A stretch of 7,928 bases of DNA from Thermoproteota archaeon. GTDB taxonomy: Archaea; Korarchaeota; JAOZGF01. A program made the position numbers and the translations under genes. Below are positions 1-5,691 of the stretch, one piece after another (position 1 is the first letter of the stretch; each line of letters starts with the position of its first letter). The notes below the pieces were generated by a model. The model was given only the letters and a program-made list of their open reading frames with translations. It ran no database searches and was not told where the DNA came from. The DNA lies in the NCBI GenBank assembly GCA_027491845.1, contig JAOZGF010000176.1, positions 1-7,928 of the forward strand. The letters run 5' to 3'.

Positions 1-23
1 CTTAGAATAATGCAATCTGTCAC

Positions 24-41
24 CTCTTTAAAAATAAAGAG
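24..41. repeat. Perfect inverted repeat, 7-bp arms, AAAA spacer
   Basis: CTCTTTA at 24-30 and TAAAGAG at 35-41 are exact reverse complements separated by AAAA. The centre reads TTTAAAAATA, which also resembles an archaeal TATA box. It could be a weak hairpin, a regulator site or simply an AT-rich promoter element. The arms are short, so chance is a real possibility. Confidence 0.4.
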
Positions 42-91
42 AATGAAGTGATAGTGAAGGAAGGAAATATTTCAGGTTAAAAGTTATCGTT

Positions 92-107
92 GAAAACTGA
101 TTTAAGT
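92..107 (+). promoter_or_regulatory. Possible archaeal BRE/TATA promoter for the aminotransferase gene
   Basis: A purine-rich GAAAACTG (92-99) is followed by the TATA-like ATTTAAGT (100-107). A start of transcription about 26 bases downstream, near 130, would give a leader of roughly 27 bases that keeps the GGAGG at 143-147. The TTTAAAC at 120-126 is a rival box, but it would place the transcript start beyond the ribosome binding site. The assignment rests on spacing only. Confidence 0.3.
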
Positions 108-142
108 CAGGTTTTCTGGTTTAAACCTAAAAGAATTGTTTC

Positions 143-147
143 GGAGG
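143..147 (+). promoter_or_regulatory. Shine-Dalgarno GGAGG that decides the aminotransferase start
   Basis: GGAGG is followed by 9 bases and then an in-frame TTG at 157. The TTG at 136 lies upstream of this motif and cannot use it. The ATG at 152 is in another frame. TTG 157 is therefore the preferred initiation codon. Confidence 0.65.
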
Positions 148-156
148 AAAAATGTC

Positions 157-1455
157 TTGGAAGAATTAAGCTTGAATATTGGCAAGTCAAAGAAATTATT
201 TGACAGGGCCAGGAAGGTTTTGCCCGCAGGCGTAACGTACTCAATAAGGGACCTTGAACCCCATCCAATTTACATTAAGAAGGCTTCAGGCTGCTACCTA
301 TACGATGTAGATGGAAACAAATACACGGATTACTGGTTAGGCCATGGAGCGCTCTTGTTCGGGCATGCACCAAATTTTTTGGTAAAGGAAATTGTGGATC
401 AAATCGAAATAGGAACACACTACGGTTACTCCCATGAATTAGAGGTTTTACTGGCTGAACAAGTTGTCAAGATGGTTCCAAGCGCTGAAATGGTTAGGTT
501 CATGAACAGCGGGACAGAAGCAAACATGTACGCAGTAAGGCTTGCAAGGGCCTTCACGAAAAGAGAAAAAATCGGTAAATTCCAAGGGAACTGGCATGGC
601 TCCTATGATTTCCTCCATAAGGCGGTTAAGACAACTGGAAAAACTGAATCAGCAGGCCTTCCAAGTAAGGTTATTAAAGAAACGGTGGTGTTGCCTTATA
701 ACGACTTAGACGGGGTTAAGAAAAAAATAGGAGGGGGGGAATTAGCATGTTTAATCGTTGAACCAGTAATGGGCTCAACAGGCTTCATACCTGCAGAAAA
801 AGAATTTCTGAAGGGTTTACGTGAAATATGTGACGAAACAGGCTCACTACTCGTGTTTGACGAAGTAATAACAGGCTTCAGACTTGCACCTGGAGGCGCC
901 CAAGAATACTTCAACGTAAAACCTGACTTAACCGTGCTAGGAAAAATATTGGGCGGGGGCTTCCCCGTAGGGGCTGTTTGCGGTAAAAAAGAGATAATGG
1001 AGCAAATGGACCACAGAAAAAACCCTGAACCAAATGAAAGAGTATTTCACGGGGGGACGTTCAGCGGAAACCCTGTGACGATGAAAGCAGGCTACATAAC
1101 TCTTAAAAAACTGGAAGACAGGGAAATCTACAACCACATTAATTCGTTAGGGGCGAAAGCAAGGGAGGGGATACAGGAAAAATTCGAAGAAAAAAACTTT
1201 GAAGCCCACGTAACAGGCGTTGGATCAATGTTCTGCATACATTTCACAAAAGAAAAACCAGTGGATCTCATCACGGCAACGAGAACGAAAAACCTGGAGC
1301 TCACAAAGGAACTCCATAGGTTTCTTTTGGAGAACAACGTCATGTACCTCACCCCTGAAACAGCCCACTTCTTCCTTTCCACTGAACACAGAAGCGAACA
1401 TGTGGAAGAACTAATCAATCTAACCCAGAAGTTCATAAGCGAACGAGGTAATTAA
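157..1455 (+). CDS. Class-III PLP aminotransferase, HemL-like (glutamate-1-semialdehyde 2,1-aminomutase family)
   Basis: This is a cytosolic PLP enzyme of fold type I. The family prototype HemL converts glutamate-1-semialdehyde to 5-aminolevulinate, the first committed tetrapyrrole precursor. From TTG 157 it has 432 residues, matching the usual length. Visible landmarks are NSGTEA at 117-122 (cofactor phosphate loop), W146-H147-G148 stacking on PLP, FDEVITGFR with D235 for the pyridine nitrogen, GGAQ at 246-249, and LGK with K263 as the Schiff-base lysine. The GTFSGNP motif and a KPV-containing C-terminal domain also match HemL. Two regions differ. The N-terminal substrate loop reads GHGALLFGHA, and the segment after WHG lacks the GSG gating pattern of canonical HemL. 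An aminotransferase of related but different specificity is therefore possible. No tetrapyrrole gene is nearby. A start at TTG 136 would add 7 residues, but it lies upstream of the ribosome binding site. Confidence 0.88.
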   Translation: MEELSLNIGKSKKLFDRARKVLPAGVTYSIRDLEPHPIYIKKASGCYLYDVDGNKYTDYWLGHGALLFGHAPNFLVKEIVDQIEIGTHYGYSHELEVLLAEQVVKMVPSAEMVRFMNSGTEANMYAVRLARAFTKREKIGKFQGNWHGSYDFLHKAVKTTGKTESAGLPSKVIKETVVLPYNDLDGVKKKIGGGELACLIVEPVMGSTGFIPAEKEFLKGLREICDETGSLLVFDEVITGFRLAPGGAQEYFNVKPDLTVLGKILGGGFPVGAVCGKKEIMEQMDHRKNPEPNERVFHGGTFSGNPVTMKAGYITLKKLEDREIYNHINSLGAKAREGIQEKFEEKNFEAHVTGVGSMFCIHFTKEKPVDLITATRTKNLELTKELHRFLLENNVMYLTPETAHFFLSTEHRSEHVEELINLTQKFISERGN

Positions 1456-1476
1456 ACCCTTAAAAAACTGAAGCCA

Positions 1477-1508
1477 AAAGTTTTTACTTAAATTGAACAA
1501 AAAACTTT
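1477..1508. repeat. Intergenic inverted repeat with 9-bp AT-rich arms
   Basis: AAAGTTTTT (1477-1485) and AAAAACTTT (1500-1508) are exact reverse complements around a 14-base loop. The pair sits between the aminotransferase stop and the next gene, so it could form a weak hairpin ending the first transcript. The T run at 1481-1485 could also act as an archaeal T-rich terminator by itself. The arms hold one G-C pair each, so stability is low. Confidence 0.35.
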
Positions 1509-1511
1509 AAC
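1487..1511 (+). promoter_or_regulatory. Possible TATA region for the four-gene cluster
   Basis: Two TATA-like elements lie in this gap: CTTAAATT at 1487-1494, and ACTTTAAC after an A-rich stretch near 1504-1511. They predict transcript starts around 1517 and 1533 and leaders of about 28 or 12 bases before ATG 1545. Sequence alone does not separate them. The only Shine-Dalgarno-like motif before the gene is a weak AAGTGA at 1526-1531. Confidence 0.28.
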
Positions 1512-1544
1512 ACATGTTGAGACTTAAGTGAAAGTGTTCAGTTT

Positions 1545-1964
1545 ATGAAGTGTCCTAACTGCGGGCAAAACAGCTTAGTAATAGAAAAAACAACGTCTCC
1601 ATTCTGGAACCCTTTCACAAGGAAATACCATTACGTTTGTTTAAACTGCGGATACAAGCCAAAAAATCCTTTACTCCACCGGTCAACCAAGAAGGACATT
1701 GTCTATTCAATGATCAGCTCCTTAACCTTAACGCTTCTTTTCCAAGCCATCATACCAATACCAGGGATAGGTGGCTCAGTTTTTTTCTCCACCCTATACC
1801 TCTCCTACATGTGGGGGAAAACTAAAAACAAGGTGGCAGTAGCGCTTTTATCTTCAGCCCCCCTAGCCGCATTCCTTATAACAAGAAGCCTGCCCTTAAG
1901 CGCAATAACCTTTCTTTCCATCACAATAATTGCTTTCATTGCGAGAAAACAGGGGGTTGAGTGA
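1545..1964 (+). CDS. Zinc-ribbon membrane protein of unknown function
   Basis: This 139-residue protein has two visible parts. The N-terminus carries CPNC (C3, C6) and CLNC (C32, C35), a four-cysteine zinc ribbon with a 25-residue insert rich in aromatic and basic residues. The rest is hydrophobic, with about four candidate membrane spans near residues 52-70, 74-91, 96-112 and 115-133. Positively charged stretches at 46-50 and 92-96 suggest that the ribbon faces the cytoplasm. I do not recognise a named family. Zinc ribbons on membrane proteins are common in archaea and often mediate protein or nucleic-acid contacts, so no specific role follows from the domain. The ATG start is the first plausible one after the intergenic region. 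The stop codon overlaps the GTG of the nuclease-like gene in a GTGA arrangement, which implies translational coupling and a shared transcript. Confidence 0.8.
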   Translation: MKCPNCGQNSLVIEKTTSPFWNPFTRKYHYVCLNCGYKPKNPLLHRSTKKDIVYSMISSLTLTLLFQAIIPIPGIGGSVFFSTLYLSYMWGKTKNKVAVALLSSAPLAAFLITRSLPLSAITFLSITIIAFIARKQGVE

Positions 1965-2509
1965 CCATCAAAAAAGTAGGGTTTGAGGGAAGGGTTTACC
2001 AGTACCTTTATACCTACACAACCGTGAAGGAAAGAAAAATGAGGGATAAGTATTTCTCCACGACCAACAATTTTTTAAAAGAAAAGATAGCGTGGTTATT
2101 AGCTAAAAAAATAGTTATGACAGCCCTATGCGAGCTTTTCAACGTCCTTCCGCCTGAAATGGAGGTGGATGATTCATCTGTTTTAGGTGGAAGCAGGTCG
2201 CCTGACGTGGTTGTCAAGGTGAAGGGGCGAACTGTTGAATGCGAGGTTAAAAGCGGGTTAAGCCAAAGTAATCCTGAAAAACACAGGGAAGAACTGCTTA
2301 AAAACTATGATTTCAATAAAACAATAGTCTTTATAGGGATAACCATTAAAAAGGAATTCTTAAAGGTTAAAGTTGGAAGAATAGGCTTAATGGATGAGGA
2401 AGAACAAAAGAGACACGTTATCATTAAAAGAAACGTTAACAAGTTAACCCTAAAAGGCCCATTAGCCGAAAAAATGTTATTCGAAAAGTTTAAGTCCTAT
2501 TTTAGGTGA
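1961..2509 (+). CDS. PD-(D/E)XK nuclease-like protein
   Basis: This 182-residue protein carries a recognisable restriction-endonuclease-fold core: P81-D82, a beta-hairpin of about 12 residues, then E95-V96-K97, giving the PD...ExK signature. E58 in the preceding helix could be the extra acidic residue often seen in this fold. The N-terminal 50 residues are basic and aromatic. The C-terminus continues with strands containing KVKVGRIG. If active it would be a metal-dependent DNA or RNA nuclease, but the exact family is not recognisable. The fold also includes Holliday-junction resolvases, restriction enzymes and repair nucleases. The GTG start overlaps the previous stop (GTGA) just after a GGGGG stretch at 1952-1956. 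An in-frame ATG at 2039 with AAGG upstream is an alternative that would remove 26 residues. The gene directly precedes a HerA-like pseudo-ATPase, and nucleases of this fold are often encoded beside such motors. Confidence 0.6.
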   Translation: MTIKKVGFEGRVYQYLYTYTTVKERKMRDKYFSTTNNFLKEKIAWLLAKKIVMTALCELFNVLPPEMEVDDSSVLGGSRSPDVVVKVKGRTVECEVKSGLSQSNPEKHREELLKNYDFNKTIVFIGITIKKEFLKVKVGRIGLMDEEEQKRHVIIKRNVNKLTLKGPLAEKMLFEKFKSYFR

Positions 2510-2523
2510 ACCTTAGGTGAACC
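2502..2523 (+). repeat. Perfect 11-bp tandem duplication at a gene junction
   Basis: TTAGGTGAACC occurs twice without a gap (2502-2512 and 2513-2523). Copy one contains the stop codon of the nuclease-like gene. Copy two contains the GTG start of the next gene. Removing one copy would leave a GTGA stop/start overlap identical in form to the one at 1961-1964. In the present sequence AGGTGA of the first copy (2504-2509) lies 7 bases before GTG 2517, an ideal Shine-Dalgarno placement. Confidence 0.85.
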
Positions 2524-3590
2524 GCAGCTTGCTTAAAAAGTTAAGTGAAAAACTTAGAGAAAGTCTTTGGCTCCCTGAAAAAATCTTCCAAGCCCCATCA
2601 ATGCCCAACTTTAAAGAAGAAAGGGAAAAAGGAACATTTACGATAGGAGAAATATACTCAGTTAAAAATAAGAGATTTAATGGAAAACTAAGGATAAATG
2701 AACCCTTTATACTGGTAACGCTCGCAGACAGGGAACAGCCTGTTATAAATTGGTTAAGAAACATGAGTAAAAACTTAATTCAAAGAAACTACGTGATAGT
2801 TGACGGGGAAGGATCGGTGAAGCCTCATTTTAAGGGGGAGGAGGTATCATTTCTTCAAATCAAAAAAGTGAAGTTAATAAATTTCAATGAAACTGGAAGG
2901 GGTGAAATGATTTTTCTGTTAACAAACTTGTTAAGCTATGCTGACTGGTTCACGTCAACACATAAAGGAGTTGTAAGGTTTGTTTTAAACGTGTTCTATG
3001 AAGGGTTCAATGAAATCTCGTTTACAGACTTTTTAGGGGGACTTGAAAGTTATTCTGTCCAATTGCAAAAAAACCAGGAAGCAATTGAAGACTTAAAGGA
3101 GTTAGCTGAATACGTTGCCTCACTGGAAGAAACAACCCCTGAAAAAGTGGATCTAGTCAAAGAAAGGGGAAACATTGTTATATGCATGGAAGAAGTAGAA
3201 TTCACCAAAGTGAAAGAATTCCTTTATCCATTCATCCTGATCCAGATACTGCGTTCAAAACCTAAGGGAAAAACAATAGTTTTAAAGGACTTGCATTGTT
3301 TCAGCGGGAAAAAAGAAGCTGTTACAGCCTTTAAAGACTACTTAAACAAACTTCTCAAAAATGACAATAATGTAATCATGATGTTCAACAACGCTGACGT
3401 AGATTCAAGTGTTTTCAGCCTTTGCAACAGACATTTGCTCTTCAACACGTACCTTACACCCTTAAACAGGGCTTGGAAGTACCTTGAAAATACGGACAAA
3501 AACCTGCCACAATTTTTAAGGCACCTAGACACCAAGTGTTCCGTTTACCTCAACAAGGCTAAGCCAAGCTTAATGCTTTTAACACATTAA
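2517..3590 (+). CDS. Degenerate HerA/TrwB-type P-loop ATPase homologue (probable pseudo-ATPase)
   Basis: This is a 357-residue protein of unknown function. Its layout follows HerA/TrwB-like hexameric DNA-pumping ATPases. FTIGEIY (41-47) resembles the N-terminal beta segment. INEPFILVTL (60-69) is the strand that should lead into Walker A. YVIVDGEG (92-99) matches the second core strand, usually ending in DPxGE. TIVLKDLHCF (253-262) aligns with the Walker B strand usually ending in DEAH. NNVIMMFNNADVDSS (284-298) with SLCNRHLLF (301-309) aligns with the strand that normally reads TQxPxDL and its following helix. The catalytic elements are missing: no GxxGxGK(S/T), K257-D258 where Asp-Glu is expected, and F290-N291 instead of Thr-Gln. 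ATP hydrolysis is therefore unlikely, and a scaffold or regulatory role is inferred. The GTG start has AGGTGA 7 bases upstream. The homology is by eye and needs a profile search. A different Rossmann-like fold remains possible. Confidence 0.5.
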   Translation: MNRSLLKKLSEKLRESLWLPEKIFQAPSMPNFKEEREKGTFTIGEIYSVKNKRFNGKLRINEPFILVTLADREQPVINWLRNMSKNLIQRNYVIVDGEGSVKPHFKGEEVSFLQIKKVKLINFNETGRGEMIFLLTNLLSYADWFTSTHKGVVRFVLNVFYEGFNEISFTDFLGGLESYSVQLQKNQEAIEDLKELAEYVASLEETTPEKVDLVKERGNIVICMEEVEFTKVKEFLYPFILIQILRSKPKGKTIVLKDLHCFSGKKEAVTAFKDYLNKLLKNDNNVIMMFNNADVDSSVFSLCNRHLLFNTYLTPLNRAWKYLENTDKNLPQFLRHLDTKCSVYLNKAKPSLMLLTH

Positions 3591-3636
3591 AAGTGAAAGG
3601 GAATGAAGGAAATTGAAGGAAATTTATTGTAAAAGC

Positions 3637-4263
3637 ATGAAGTTCATCTGGCTGACATGGAAAGACATAGAGGAAGACCTGTTAAAGCTTTCAAAAGAGA
3701 TAAGGGAAAAAAAGGTTGAACCCACGGTCCTCATAGGAATACTGAGATGGGGGACTGTTGTTGCAGCCCTTCTCTCGGACAAGTTAAGCATGAAAAAAGT
3801 CTACGCCATAGGATGCACCCTATACACAGGGATAAAAAACAAGGGGAAGGAAGTGGAGATATACCAAAAACCCGAAGAGAAACTAATTAGGGGACAGGTT
3901 GTAATGCTTGTAGACGACGTTTCAGACACAGGGACAACGCTTAAGAGGGCGAGGGAAGTCATAGAGAAAGCAAAACCAAAAAGGGTTTATACGTCAACGT
4001 TGCACGTTAAGCCATGGTCAAAATACAAGCCAGACTTCCATGCAAAGGAATACGATGGATGGATCTGCTACCCATGGAGCCGAAACGAACTAAAAAGGGA
4101 ACTAATGAACAAGTACTGGAGAGAAGAAGACAAAAACAAGCTTTTAAGAAAAATAAAAGGGTTTTTCATGACGCTGACCAAAAATAAAGGAAAGTTTAAA
4201 ACAAACCCTTACGTTTCCTTCAGGATCGGTTGGAAAGTTCCAGACCTATACCTGGTGTTATGA
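3637..4263 (+). CDS. Phosphoribosyltransferase, type I PRTase fold (COG2236-like)
   Basis: This 208-residue protein carries the PRPP-binding signature VVMLVDDVSDTGTTL at 88-102, with the acidic pair D93-D94 and the SDTGTT phosphate loop. LTW near the N-terminus, GILRWG at 34-39 as the pyrophosphate loop, and WICYPW at 142-147 near the purine-facing hood resemble archaeal predicted hypoxanthine/xanthine/guanine-type transferases (COG2236). The likely reaction is transfer of a base to PRPP for purine salvage, but the substrate is not readable. The usual RGG of the pyrophosphate loop is R37-W38-G39 here. A C-terminal extension of about 60 basic residues follows WICYPW. The start is uncertain. 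ATG 3637 fits the family, which begins just before LTW. An in-frame TTG at 3613 would add 8 residues and is closer to GAAGG motifs. The gene follows the pseudo-ATPase by about 46 bases and probably shares its transcript. Confidence 0.8.
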   Translation: MKFIWLTWKDIEEDLLKLSKEIREKKVEPTVLIGILRWGTVVAALLSDKLSMKKVYAIGCTLYTGIKNKGKEVEIYQKPEEKLIRGQVVMLVDDVSDTGTTLKRAREVIEKAKPKRVYTSTLHVKPWSKYKPDFHAKEYDGWICYPWSRNELKRELMNKYWREEDKNKLLRKIKGFFMTLTKNKGKFKTNPYVSFRIGWKVPDLYLVL

Positions 4264-4324
4264 AAATTTAATTGAAAGAACCTGGGGAGAACCTTCTAAA
4301 TTCAGCTTCTTTGATCCTTCTCCT
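4264..4324. other. Convergent intergenic gap between PRTase and purB
   Basis: Sixty-one bases separate the two opposing stop codons. There is no stable hairpin. The forward strand becomes T- and C-rich from about 4313 into the 3' end of purB, which could serve as an archaeal pyrimidine-rich termination zone for the forward cluster. A short direct repeat GAACCT (4278-4283, 4289-4294) is the only other structure seen. Confidence 0.4.
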
Positions 4325-5680
4325 TTATTCTTTCCTTATTTCTCTCCTAGTTAGACTTATTGTTTTCCTTATTATTTCCCTTGTTTCCCCTAGGTATGTG
4401 ACGGGGTTTAGGAGTTCTTTTATTTTTTCTTTCTTCAGGAGCCTCATTATTTCTTTGTTTTCCATTATTGCTTCTTCAAAGGTTTTTTTTTCTTTTATAG
4501 CTTTCATGGAGCACTTTCTTATTAATTCATGTGCCTCCTGCCTCCCCATCCCCATTGAAACAAGTTCTAACATTATTCTTTCAGACATTATCAGTCCCCT
4601 AGTTATCCCCATGTTTTCAATCATTTTTTCCTTGTTGACAATTAATTTTCTGAGCACTTTTTCCAGGGTTTGCAGTATTTCGTCAGTTAGGATGAGGGAG
4701 TGGGGTATGATGAACCTTTCGTTTGCGGAGTTCGTCAGGTCCCTTTCATGCCATGTAACCATGTTTTCCAGCGACGTTATTGTGAAGGATCTTATCAGTC
4801 TCGCTAGACTCGTTATTTTTTCTGATTCAACGGGATTCCTTTTTGAGGGCATTGTGCTTGATCCAACCTGTTTTTCCCCGAAGTATTCTGTTAACTCGTT
4901 TATTTCTGTTCTTTGGAGGTTTCTTATTTCCGTTGCAATGTTTTCACATGTTGTAGCTATCATTGCAAGTATCATTATTAGTTCTGTGTGTCTGTCTCTC
5001 TGTATTATTTGCGTTGATATTTCAGCTGGTTTTAAGCCTAGCTCTTTCATTGTTTTTTCCTGTATTTCCATTCCTTTTCCCTTGAAGGATGAGAAGGTTC
5101 CCACGGCCCCTGATATTTTCCCCACCAGTATTCTTTCTTTAGCCTGCCTTAGCCTTTGGTAGTGTCTCGCCATTTCCCTTAGCCAGACAGAGAACTTGAA
5201 ACCTAGTGTTATGGGTAACGCGTGTTGTCCATGGGTTCTACCTATCATGACCGTGTCCTTGTGTCGCTCGATTTTCCCCATTAGTGTTTCCATTAGCTTA
5301 ACAAGGTCTTTCTCTATTATTTTTATTGCTTCTTTTAGCTGTAGGGCTAGGGCTGTGTCCAGTACGTCGTTGCTTGTTAGACCCAGGTGAACGTATTTCC
5401 CTGCCTCTCCACATTGTTCAGTTAGTGCTTTAACCAGTGACATTGTTTCATGCCTTGTCTCTCTCTCTATTTCCCTTATCCTTTCTATTTTCACGTTCTT
5501 CACATTTGCTTTCCTGGCTATTTCCTCTGCATGTTCTTTTTTTATTAGTCCTAGTTCGCCGTATGCCTTTGCCACTGCCGCTTCTACGTCAAGCATTTTT
5601 TGAAACCTGTTTTCTTCACTGAAAACTTCTTTCATTTCTTTCCTTCCATATCTTCCAATGTCTATTGGACATATTGCCAT
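4325..5680 (-). CDS. purB: Adenylosuccinate lyase
   Basis: PurB acts twice in purine nucleotide synthesis. It cleaves SAICAR to AICAR plus fumarate, and adenylosuccinate to AMP plus fumarate. It belongs to the homotetrameric fumarase/aspartase superfamily. The protein has 451 residues, the normal length. It starts MAICPIDIGRYG, has RHETMSLV with H77, TSNDVLDTA at 102-110, GRTHGQHALP with the catalytic H150, and the flexible signature loop GSSTMPSKRNP at 273-283 carrying the catalytic serine. The residue after MP in the loop is Ser279, where many homologues have His. All the other loop positions look intact. The ATG lies 9 bases after the hel308 stop. The ribosome binding site GAGGG (5691 to 5687) overlaps that stop codon, so the two genes are almost certainly cotranscribed. 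The end of the gene converges on the phosphoribosyltransferase gene. Confidence 0.96.
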   Translation of the reverse strand: MAICPIDIGRYGRKEMKEVFSEENRFQKMLDVEAAVAKAYGELGLIKKEHAEEIARKANVKNVKIERIREIERETRHETMSLVKALTEQCGEAGKYVHLGLTSNDVLDTALALQLKEAIKIIEKDLVKLMETLMGKIERHKDTVMIGRTHGQHALPITLGFKFSVWLREMARHYQRLRQAKERILVGKISGAVGTFSSFKGKGMEIQEKTMKELGLKPAEISTQIIQRDRHTELIMILAMIATTCENIATEIRNLQRTEINELTEYFGEKQVGSSTMPSKRNPVESEKITSLARLIRSFTITSLENMVTWHERDLTNSANERFIIPHSLILTDEILQTLEKVLRKLIVNKEKMIENMGITRGLIMSERIMLELVSMGMGRQEAHELIRKCSMKAIKEKKTFEEAIMENKEIMRLLKKEKIKELLNPVTYLGETREIIRKTISLTRREIRKE

Positions 5681-5686
5681 TTCTTT

Positions 5687-5691
5687 CCCTC
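5687..5691 (-). promoter_or_regulatory. purB Shine-Dalgarno overlapping the hel308 stop
   Basis: On the minus strand the sequence reads TGAGGG followed by AAAGAA and ATG. GAGGG shares two bases with the hel308 stop codon and lies 6 bases before the purB ATG, so terminating ribosomes would sit directly on the purB initiation site. Confidence 0.7.

Larger units (their letters stand above)
1..156. other. Non-coding leader with possible ends of neighbouring genes
   Basis: No convincing gene lies here. One forward frame is open from the window edge to a TGA at 49-51 and could be the last 16 codons of a gene cut by the left edge, but its composition gives no support. On the minus strand a GAGGTGA motif (26 to 20) sits a good distance upstream of a TTG at 15-13, so a divergent gene could start there and leave the window. 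The two readings compete and neither is established. The rest of the stretch holds two small palindromes, a probable promoter and the ribosome binding site of the aminotransferase gene. Confidence 0.4.

Noticed and set aside
136..156. Upstream TTG start at 136 for the aminotransferase
   Set aside because: It precedes the GGAGG at 143-147 and has no ribosome binding site of its own. TTG 157 is correctly spaced.
696..1436. Minus-strand open frames inside the aminotransferase gene
   Set aside because: They are shadows of a gene with a complete set of family motifs in the forward frame.
2517..3590. Calling the 357-residue protein an active HerA helicase
   Set aside because: No Walker A lysine motif exists anywhere in the protein, and the Walker B and glutamine positions are substituted, so an active motor is not supported.
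4278..4294. Direct repeat GAACCT in the convergent gap
   Set aside because: Six bases repeated twice is too short to mean anything, and it forms no hairpin or attachment-site structure.
4483..4491. Run of nine T as a terminator or programmed frameshift site
   Set aside because: It lies inside purB and encodes ordinary lysine codons in an uninterrupted frame.
4272..5162. A 296-codon open frame on the + strand opposite purB
   Set aside because: It is wholly antisense to the unambiguous purB gene. Its translation is low-complexity Ser/Phe/Ile/Leu-rich, as expected from the complement of a purine-rich gene, and it has no recognisable domain or ribosome binding site.
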